A DNA stretch of 39,557 nt from Acidobacteriota bacterium (GTDB lineage: Bacteria > Acidobacteriota > Terriglobia > UBA7540), in the NCBI GenBank assembly GCA_902812415.1, contig CADDZJ010000029.1:1-39557 (forward strand), read 5' to 3'. This document shows, one piece after another, positions 34,080 through 39,557 of this stretch; within the stretch, counting starts at the first letter, position 1; each line of letters begins with the position of its first letter. Both the position numbers and the translations under genes were made by a program. Under the pieces are notes generated by a model, which did not search any database, was not told where the DNA came from, and was given only the letters and a program-made list of their open reading frames with translations.

Positions 34080-34847
34080 CTAGCCAGCCGTCTTCTCAGC
34101 CAGATGCAGAGCGGCAACGCCACCCATAAAATTGCGATATCGGACTTTCGTAAATCCAGCCTCCTGTACGATTTTCTCCAGGGCTATCTGGTCAGGGAAG
34201 CGAGAAGCTGAATCGTGCAGGTACTGGTAAGGACCTGAGACGCCCGAAATCCAAGTCCCAATCCAAGGTAGTACGCGGGCAAAATAGAGACGAAAAAGAG
34301 GCCCGAAGAGAGGCCAGCGGACATGCGAGAACTCCAGAATCGCCAAAATGCCGCCGGGCTTCAGCACTCGCCGCATCTCGCGGAGACCTTCCGAATAGTT
34401 GGCTAAATTGCGGAAGCCAAAGGCGCTCGTGACGACGTCAATCGAATTATCAGCAAAAGGCAGCAAGAGCGTGTCAGCCCCTAAAAAGGAGACGGGATGT
34501 GATGAAGGATGCGGGAGTTTCAGCCTGGCTCTTTGGAGCATCGGTTGACAGAAATCGGCGGCAAGCACCCTGCCCCGGGAAAAGCGTCGAAGGGCGAATG
34601 CCAGGTCTCCCGTTCCACAGCAAACATCCAAGGCGACCGATCTGGGTTTTGCCAGCGACTCCCGCAGCGCATCAGCGGTAGAGCGCCGCCAGGAAAGGTC
34701 CAAACCGGCAGAGAGGAGATGATTCAGAAAATCATAATGCGGCGCTACCGCTTCAAACATCTCCCGCACAGATCGCGCCGTGGAAGCAATCTCCGTTGGT
34801 GATCCCAGCGGACTGCCTGCGAGGGGTTGCGAAGTCTTACGGCTCAT
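34080..34847 (-). CDS. menG: Demethylmenaquinone methyltransferase (UbiE/MenG)
   Basis: About 255 aa. It methylates demethylmenaquinone (or the ubiquinone precursor) using S-adenosylmethionine. Family motifs are VREMFEAVAPHYDFLNHLLS, the SAM-binding LDVCCGTGDLAFAL, VTSAFGFRNLANYSEGLREM and VLKPGGILAILEFSH. It ends with YRNFMGGVAALHLAEK. The ATG at 34847 is chosen. A TTG at 34889, which overlaps the aroB stop as TTGA, is an alternative that would add 14 residues. Neither has a clear Shine-Dalgarno. It is downstream of aroB on the same strand. Menaquinone is the more likely substrate, but the sequence does not prove it. Confidence 0.92.
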   Translation of the reverse strand: MSRKTSQPLAGSPLGSPTEIASTARSVREMFEAVAPHYDFLNHLLSAGLDLSWRRSTADALRESLAKPRSVALDVCCGTGDLAFALRRFSRGRVLAADFCQPMLQRARLKLPHPSSHPVSFLGADTLLLPFADNSIDVVTSAFGFRNLANYSEGLREMRRVLKPGGILAILEFSHVRWPLFGPLFRLYFARVLPWIGTWISGVSGPYQYLHDSASRFPDQIALEKIVQEAGFTKVRYRNFMGGVAALHLAEKTAG

Positions 34848-34885
34848 TGAATTCAACCAAGACCCAAAAGCAGTTAGTCGCTGGC

Positions 34886-35968
34886 TCAAGCACTGAATCT
34901 TTGGATATCACGGAAAGCAGCTTCAACGACTTCCCTTGGCACATCGTCAGTCACACGCACATGGCCGATCCGTTCCGGCACAACCCATTGAATTCTTCCG
35001 CCCACGGCTTTCTTATCCTGATGAAGCAGGCGCAGAATCCTGGCGGGAGAGAGGTCACGAATTGAGGGCAGCGGGCCGAGTCGCCAGACCAAATTCTCAA
35101 TGCGCTCGCCTTCAGCCAGAGCCAAGAGGCCCAGTCGTTGGCCGAGGCGCGAAATAGCCAGTAACCCCCATCCGACTGCTTCTCCGTGTACGAAGCGTCG
35201 ATAGTGGGTAGCTTCCTCGATGGCATGACCGAATGTGTGCCCCAGATTCAGCACAACGCGAAGATTGGCTTCGCGTTCGTCGCGATTCACCACCCTCGCC
35301 TTTACCCGCACCGCCCGCGGCAGGATCGGGAGCAGGGGATCGATGTTGTCCGGGCTTAAGGAATCGATGCCTGTCTCGAGTTGCTTGAAAAACCCCGGCC
35401 CGTCCAGGATGGCGTGTTTGACCACTTCATATAATCCGGAGCGGAAATTGCGCTGGCTCAATGAACTGAGCACGCGCGGCTCCGACAAGACCAACCGCCC
35501 GGGATAAAAGGTGCCGATTAAATTTTTCATCTCCCCCAAGTTCACTGCCGTTTTGCCGCCAATGGAACTATCCACCTGGGAGAGAATTGTAGTCGGGACG
35601 TGAATGCAGTCCACCCCCCGCATATAAACTGAGGCCAGAAAGCCGCCCAGATCGCCAATCACGCCTCCCCCAAAGAGCACCAACAGCGAGCGGCGGTCTG
35701 CGCCTTGCTTCAGTAGCTGGCTTGCCAGCAGCCCGAGCGCCCGCAGAGACTTTGAACGTTCACCGGGAGGAACGAAAAATGTTTTCGTGTTGTTGAGCTT
35801 TGAATCAGCGAGAAATGATTTGCCCCATCGCTTCCAGAGAGGCCCTTCGGTGATGACAAAAATGGAGGAATAACGATCGTGCGGGAAATTACGCAGAGTT
35901 CGCCAGGCCCCCTCGCCCACGACCACCTGGTAATTGAACTGTTTGGATCTTATGTTGAATACTTCCAT
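34886..35968 (-). CDS. aroB: 3-dehydroquinate synthase
   Basis: 360 aa, usual length. It converts DAHP to 3-dehydroquinate in the shikimate pathway, using NAD+ and a divalent metal. The NAD-binding region GGGVIGDLGGFLASVYMRG, the segment PTTILSQVDSSIGGKTAVN, and the metal-binding NLGHTFGHAIE motif are all present, with HGEAVGWG following. A short AGGG lies just upstream of the ATG at 35968. It is followed by menG (stop to ATG 38 bases) and is 15 bases after the DUF1080 gene. The three are probably co-transcribed. Confidence 0.95.
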   Translation of the reverse strand: MEVFNIRSKQFNYQVVVGEGAWRTLRNFPHDRYSSIFVITEGPLWKRWGKSFLADSKLNNTKTFFVPPGERSKSLRALGLLASQLLKQGADRRSLLVLFGGGVIGDLGGFLASVYMRGVDCIHVPTTILSQVDSSIGGKTAVNLGEMKNLIGTFYPGRLVLSEPRVLSSLSQRNFRSGLYEVVKHAILDGPGFFKQLETGIDSLSPDNIDPLLPILPRAVRVKARVVNRDEREANLRVVLNLGHTFGHAIEEATHYRRFVHGEAVGWGLLAISRLGQRLGLLALAEGERIENLVWRLGPLPSIRDLSPARILRLLHQDKKAVGGRIQWVVPERIGHVRVTDDVPREVVEAAFRDIQRFSA

Positions 35969-35983
35969 TGCCCTGATATGAGG

Positions 35984-36634
35984 TTAAGGTAGCACTCTGA
36001 CTCTCAAGTTGCGGAACTCAATTCTCGATCCTTCGGCCTCAAGGCCGATGTAACCCTCCGGGTTGTTACACTCGGTGAATTCACTTTGCTTGATCCCGTT
36101 CACCCAGAGCGAAAGCGCCTTCCCTACACATCGGAGCCGGTAGGCATTCCATTCACCGGCAGGCTTGACGCGGTTTTCTCCAACTTCAGAACTCAGGTTG
36201 AAACGTTTGAGGATCGCGCCGACAGGGTTATCGCCAAACCAGTAGCCGCCGCTTGCGCTGCCCACCTGCGCCTGATACCAGATGCTCCCATCCCGATTAT
36301 TTCGCGCAAAGATGCCGCTGTTGTAATTCTTCGAGCCCGGAACGGGTGTGAGCCGCCACTCGACCTCGAAGACGAAATCCTTATATTCATGATCGTAGCG
36401 CAACCATTCATGGCCGCCTGTTCCCTCGCAAACAATCGTATGTTGCGCCTTGTCCAGCTTCCATTGCGAAACCGGATTGAGCGGTCGCGTGGGTGGGATG
36501 GGAACCCGCGTCCACCCCTGAAGATTTTCTGTAGGGGTAATGTTAATCCAACCGGATGGTGCAGCCCAACCACTTCCCGCAATGCCTATCTGCATTCCGA
36601 TCAACAGACATAATCCGCCGAAGACCAATCGCAT
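35984..36634 (-). CDS. Secreted DUF1080 (3-keto-disaccharide hydrolase-like) protein
   Basis: 216 aa. Signal peptide at residues 1-24 (RLVFGGLCLLIGMQIGIAGSGWA), then a single DUF1080 concanavalin-like beta-sandwich. Typical elements are NLQGWTR, HEWLRYDHEYKDFVFEVEWR, NSGIFAR, GEWNAYRLRCVGKALSLWVNG and GYIGLEAEGSRIEFRNLRV. Some members hydrolyse 3-keto-glycosides; whether this one is catalytic is unknown. AAAGGAAA precedes the ATG at 36634. Its position upstream of aroB on the same strand is probably incidental. Confidence 0.87.
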   Translation of the reverse strand: MRLVFGGLCLLIGMQIGIAGSGWAAPSGWINITPTENLQGWTRVPIPPTRPLNPVSQWKLDKAQHTIVCEGTGGHEWLRYDHEYKDFVFEVEWRLTPVPGSKNYNSGIFARNNRDGSIWYQAQVGSASGGYWFGDNPVGAILKRFNLSSEVGENRVKPAGEWNAYRLRCVGKALSLWVNGIKQSEFTECNNPEGYIGLEAEGSRIEFRNLRVRVLP

Positions 36635-36743
36635 CAGAGTTTCCTTTCGAGGGATGCTTCAAACGAGCGCTTTTCCATCATAACATTGTCAATTCCGGGA
36701 TTGCCGCATCACGTGTGGTCGCTCTGGCGAGCGCACCCGCGCG

Positions 36744-36760
36744 CTGTGATAAGATCACAG
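36744..36760. promoter_or_regulatory. CRP/FNR-like palindrome upstream of kbl
   Basis: CTGTGAT-AAG-ATCACAG is a perfect 7-bp inverted repeat. It contains TGTGA and TCACA half-sites separated by 5 bases (the classic CRP site has 6). It lies 41 bases before the kbl ATG and between divergent genes. It may be an operator; the embedded GATAAGAT also resembles a -10 box. Confidence 0.4.
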
Positions 36761-36801
36761 GGTTGAGAAGCTGCTATTCATGATTTGAGCAGGGTGATCG
36801 C

Positions 36802-37986
36802 ATGCCAAAAGCACAACTTCAATACCTGGCCGATGAGCTTCAGAAACTCCGCGAGCAGGGACTTTATCAGAAGCTGCGAATTTTAGAGGGCGAGCAACTT
36901 CCGGTGGCGCGTTTTGATGGCCGACAGGTGATCAACCTTTCTTCAAACAATTACCTGGGTCTCAACACCCACCCCAAGCTCAAGCAGCGCGCTCTGGAGG
37001 CTATTCAGAAATACGGAGTCGGTTCTGGCGCCGTCCGCACGATTGCCGGCACTATGTCGATCCACATGGAGCTTGAAGAGAAAATAGCCCAGTTTAAGCG
37101 AACCGAAGCCGCGGTAGTTTTTCAGTCAGGTTTCACGGCCAACGCCGGAACCGTATCGGCCATCCTGGGCCGCGAGGACGTGATTATTTCCGACGAGCTC
37201 AATCACGCCTCCATCATCGACGGCTGCCGGCTCTCGCGCGCCGAAATTCGAAGGTTTCCGCATAAGGACGTCGAAGCCTGCGAAAAGATCCTTAAGGAGA
37301 TTGCCGGACACAAAGGCCATAAGCTCCTGATTACCGACGGAGTGTTTTCAATGGACGGCGATATCGCCCCGCTGCCGCAGCTTGTGAAGCTGGCCGAGGA
37401 ATACGGCTGCATCATGATGATTGATGATGCGCATGCTTCGGGGGTGCTGGGCCGCAATGGGCGCGGCTCCGTCGATCACTTCAACCTGCATGGCCGCGTG
37501 GATATTCAGGTGGGAACGCTTTCCAAAGCCATCGGCGCGCTGGGCGGCTACGTCTGTTCCACCCGCGACGCCATCGAATTCCTTTATCATCGCGCGCGGC
37601 CATTTCTGTTTTCCACTTCTCATCCTCCCTCGGTGGCGGCCACGTGCATTGCGGCCTTTGAGTTGCTCGATGAGGAACCGGAACTTGTCGAACAACTCTG
37701 GGCAAACACTCGCTTCTTCAAGGAAGGCCTCGCCCGGCTCGGGTTCAACACCGGAGTCAGCGAGACGCCGATCACTCCCATCATCGTGGGAGACGCCGCG
37801 CTGGCGCATCAGTTTTCCCGTGAACTTTTCGAGGCCGGCGTCTTCGCGCAGGGCATTGGATATCCGACCGTGCCCGTCGGCAAGGCGCGATTGCGGACCA
37901 TTGTGACCGCAACCCACACTCAGGAAAAACTCTCCCGCGCCCTCGAAATTTTGGAAAGCATTGCGAAGAAACTGAAGATTCTCTGA
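36802..37986 (+). CDS. kbl: Glycine C-acetyltransferase (2-amino-3-ketobutyrate CoA ligase)
   Basis: A 394-aa fold-type I PLP enzyme of the alpha-oxoamine synthase family. The PLP lysine is K242 in [13 protein letters not shown]. The cofactor-binding residues D209 and H211 lie in MIDDAHASG, and [15 protein letters not shown] is at 131-145. The N-terminal segment ([11 protein letters not shown]...[11 protein letters not shown]) and [14 protein letters not shown] match the glycine acetyltransferase group better than BioF. BioF-like activity cannot be fully excluded. It would condense glycine with acetyl-CoA (or the reverse) in threonine/glycine metabolism. No threonine dehydrogenase gene is adjacent. 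AGGG lies 7 bases before the ATG. A palindrome upstream may regulate it. Confidence 0.88.
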   Translation: MPKAQLQYLADELQKLREQGLYQKLRILEGEQLPVARFDGRQVINLSSNNYLGLNTHPKLKQRALEAIQKYGVGSGAVRTIAGTMSIHMELEEKIAQFKRTEAAVVFQSGFTANAGTVSAILGREDVIISDELNHASIIDGCRLSRAEIRRFPHKDVEACEKILKEIAGHKGHKLLITDGVFSMDGDIAPLPQLVKLAEEYGCIMMIDDAHASGVLGRNGRGSVDHFNLHGRVDIQVGTLSKAIGALGGYVCSTRDAIEFLYHRARPFLFSTSHPPSVAATCIAAFELLDEEPELVEQLWANTRFFKEGLARLGFNTGVSETPITPIIVGDAALAHQFSRELFEAGVFAQGIGYPTVPVGKARLRTIVTATHTQEKLSRALEILESIAKKLKIL

Positions 37987-38318
37987 CCAGTGGCTGTGCG
38001 CTGTTTCAAAACCCCGCTCTGTTCCTCCAACAGGTTAATGAGAAAATCTGAGGGGTGTGTCATGCTGAGGCTTCACTTCTCATCCTGAGCGGAAGCGCCG
38101 TGAGCCTTTGGCTCACTACATGGCATGAAAATAGCGCTGTCCTTCCCGCGCAAGTGGGAATCCGGCCAGACCCCCGCTTATTGCGAAGGTGACGTGAATG
38201 CGATTTTCATCCCCTTGGGTGGGCTGCAGACCCATAGGGGCTCCTCAGGATGACGGTTTGGCCGGTTTTGCACCGGGCTGTTGATTGTCTGATAAAAAGC
38301 AGGAAGGACTGCAATTCT
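37987..38318. other. Intergenic region between convergent kbl and PASTA genes
   Basis: No gene is seen. It contains a perfect hairpin GTGAGCC-TTT-GGCTCAC (38100-38116) and fragments resembling the interspersed repeats: TGTCATGCTGAGG near 38058, CCCGCGCAAGTGGGAATCC near 38137, and CTCAGGATGACGG near 38246. It looks like a mosaic of decayed repeats. No T-run terminator was identified. Confidence 0.5.
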
Positions 38319-39104
38319 TCAGTGCGGCGCGCTGGGCGCAGGAGCAGGGGGTGGGGCTGCTGCGTTGTTCCCCTGTGCGACCTGGAAAGTGAAGGAATCG
38401 CCGGCGCTGATCCTGCTTCCGGGGACGGGGGTTTGGCTCAAAATCGTTCCGGGCGGAGCGGTTGTTCCGGTTACGGGTGTAACTTTGTTGACGCTGAATC
38501 CGGCGCGCTGAACGAGCGGAGCCACCGAGTCCAGTTTTTTGCCCAAAAAGTCGGGGCAAACGTAGGCCAGCGTGTTTTCTCCCACCGAGACCAGAAAGTT
38601 GATAGCAGGGCTGCGAATTTCCGTAGTCGAGGGCGGAGGATCCTGGGCCACCACTTGATCGGTCTCCAGGCCCGGCCAATGAACTTCGGCGATGTCGCCC
38701 ACGGTCAACCCTTTTTGGACAGCCAGAATCTGGGCCACACGAGCGCTTGATCCCAGCAGATCGGGCACGACGATGCGTGGGGGCCCCAGACTCACCAGCA
38801 CGTGCACGTGCTGCCCCACTTTCACTTTGATCCCGGGTTGCGGCTCCTGGGAGATAATCTCATCAGCCGGATATTTATCGCTGAAAAGCTTGTCTTCCAC
38901 CTTTACTTCCAAACCCATGTCGGCTGCCGACGCCGTCGCAGTATCCAGGTTAACGCCGACCCAATCCGGCAGCGTCTCCTGGTTTCCCTGAATCGTAAGC
39001 TTGATCGTGGTGATGGCGCTGATCGTGGCTACCGCCGCGAGAAAGGTGAAAAGCAGAAAAATCCGAAAGAGGAAACGAATCCGTTCTACCAGGCGCATGG
39101 CCAT
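38319..39104 (-). CDS. Membrane-anchored PASTA-domain protein
   Basis: 261 aa. A cytoplasmic basic N-terminus (MRLVERIRFLFR) precedes one transmembrane helix (about residues 13-33). Three PASTA repeats follow: about 42-107 (LPDWVGVNLDTATASAADMG), 109-178 (VVPDLLGSSARVAQILAVQKG) and 179-247 (CPDFLGKKLDSVAPLVQRAG). The tail is Pro/Ala-rich. PASTA domains bind peptidoglycan fragments or beta-lactams and usually sit on Ser/Thr kinases or penicillin-binding proteins. No kinase or transpeptidase is attached here. GAGGA lies 9 bases before the ATG. Confidence 0.88.
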   Translation of the reverse strand: MAMRLVERIRFLFRIFLLFTFLAAVATISAITTIKLTIQGNQETLPDWVGVNLDTATASAADMGLEVKVEDKLFSDKYPADEIISQEPQPGIKVKVGQHVHVLVSLGPPRIVVPDLLGSSARVAQILAVQKGLTVGDIAEVHWPGLETDQVVAQDPPPSTTEIRSPAINFLVSVGENTLAYVCPDFLGKKLDSVAPLVQRAGFSVNKVTPVTGTTAPPGTILSQTPVPGSRISAGDSFTFQVAQGNNAAAPPPAPAPSAPH

Positions 39105-39185
39105 GAGTGTTCGTCCTCATTCTAGCAGGTTACTGAAAAGCGTTCCAAAATCGCGTCATTCTGAGGTGACTTCAAGCTGCTTATG

Positions 39186-39420
39186 TCAGAACTTTGACGT
39201 GCGGGTTTTCCAGTCTGCGTTAAGGCGATTAAAAATGGCATAAATAATCCGATTGACGCTCTGCGCACTGGTGGCGACGCCCGTGCGTCGGGTGCGACGG
39301 CGCACCTCCACAAAGCAACGTTTAATGGTATTCGTAGTGCGCAGCTTCTTTCAGAGGTGACGCGGGAAAGCATGGGAGTTAAGCGACTTCTGAAGATCCA
39401 CAATGAGCCTTGTGCGTTCA
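39186..39420 (-). pseudogene. C-terminal remnant of an IS256/mutator-type transposase
   Basis: On the minus strand one frame reads NSHAFPRHL, then a stop, then KKLRTTNTIKRCFVEVRRRT and SAQSVNRIIYAIFNRLNADW, ending at TGA 39186-39188. LRTTNxIERxFxEVRRRT and SVxRIIYxIF are hallmarks of the IS256 transposase C-terminus. The internal TGA occupies the place of a Trp in HLWKKLRTTN. The catalytic DDE core is missing from the window. The remnant is truncated on its N-terminal side near the ISL3-like end at 39431. Confidence 0.8.
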
Positions 39421-39430
39421 GTCTCGATTA

Positions 39431-39457
39431 GGCTCTGCGCAGGAATCTGTGAAGAGG
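39431..39457 (+). mobile_element. Putative left terminal repeat of an ISL3-type insertion sequence
   Basis: GGCTCTGCGCAGGAATCTGT (continuing to 39457) resembles ISL3/IS1096-type ends, which begin GGCTCTTCG/GCGCA. It lies 60 bases before the start of a transposase-like frame at 39491 and directly beside the IS256 remnant. The right end lies outside the window. Confidence 0.5.
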
Positions 39458-39490
39458 TGTGAATGGGTGCGGTTGCGGTAGACTGGCGGG

Positions 39491-39557
39491 GTGCCAACCG
39501 ACAACGATTTCACGCGGATTCTGAATTGGTCTGGGTACCAGGTCTACCAACACGAGA
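39491..39557 (+). CDS. 5' fragment of a putative ISL3-family transposase
   Basis: The frame from a GTG at 39491 reads PTDNDFTRILNWSGYQVYQH and runs off the window. This resembles the N-terminus of ISL3 (IS204/IS1001/IS1096/IS1165) transposases, which start with a similar LxxPGYxVYxHE segment before a zinc-binding region. Only 22 residues are visible, there is no clear Shine-Dalgarno, and the GTG start is tentative. The ISL3-like terminal repeat just upstream supports the call. Confidence 0.45.
   Translation, partial: MPTDNDFTRILNWSGYQVYQHE

Noticed and set aside
39122-39403. A 93-codon minus-strand frame opposite the right edge
   Set aside because: It is out of frame with the transposase-like reading, which shows real IS256 motifs in another frame.

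Overview
The window looks like a chromosomal segment of a free-living Acidobacteriota bacterium. This is inferred from protein character, not from an rRNA gene. The signs are a RpoB with an extra cysteine-rich insert, many secreted propeller, TPR, FecR and PASTA proteins, menaquinone-type MenG, and many short interspersed palindromes. Base composition is moderately GC-rich, apart from an AT-richer gene desert at about 16.6-18.0 kb.

Left part (1-7 kb): mrp (Fe-S carrier ATPase) is followed by a DUF971 gene, then a secreted YVTN-type beta-propeller. Two copies of an inverted-repeat element flank the latter two genes. Next come a divergent glucose-1-dehydrogenase-like MDR enzyme, a coiled-coil zinc-ribbon protein, and one open frame joining a complete RNase HI to a complete acyl-CoA dehydrogenase.

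Middle left (7-16.6 kb, minus strand): this is a block of exported proteins read in the order FecR/tryptophan-rich protein, DUF4139 protein, propeller-like protein, TPR protein. The DUF4139 gene has an amber codon where a conserved Trp is expected. The propeller gene is split by a single-base frameshift.

Gene desert (16.6-18.0 kb): no protein gene is seen. It holds clustered hairpins, one copy of a 132-bp palindromic element, and a promoter with an inverted repeat over its -10 box. That promoter precedes a two-gene unit (unknown 147-aa protein plus a single-ring Clp-type AAA+ ATPase).

Information-processing cluster (19.6-33.9 kb, minus strand): in the direction of transcription it reads tRNA-Thr(UGU), tRNA-Tyr(GUA), tRNA-Gly(UCC), tRNA-Thr(GGU), rpmG, tRNA-Trp(CCA), secE, nusG, rplK, rplA, rplJ, rplL, rpoB, rpoC, then a small zinc-ribbon gene. 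This matches the thrU-tyrU-glyT-thrT-tufB-secE-nusG-rplKAJL-rpoBC order of E. coli, except that tuf is absent and rpmG plus tRNA-Trp occupy its place. RpoB carries an eight-cysteine insert whose first half copies the cysteine spacing of the RpoC zinc-binding domain.

Right part (34-39.6 kb): a minus-strand set of menG, aroB and a secreted DUF1080 protein, then kbl (glycine C-acetyltransferase) on the plus strand, then a membrane-anchored PASTA protein. The window ends in mobile DNA: a decayed IS256-type transposase tail beside what looks like the left end of an ISL3-type insertion sequence.
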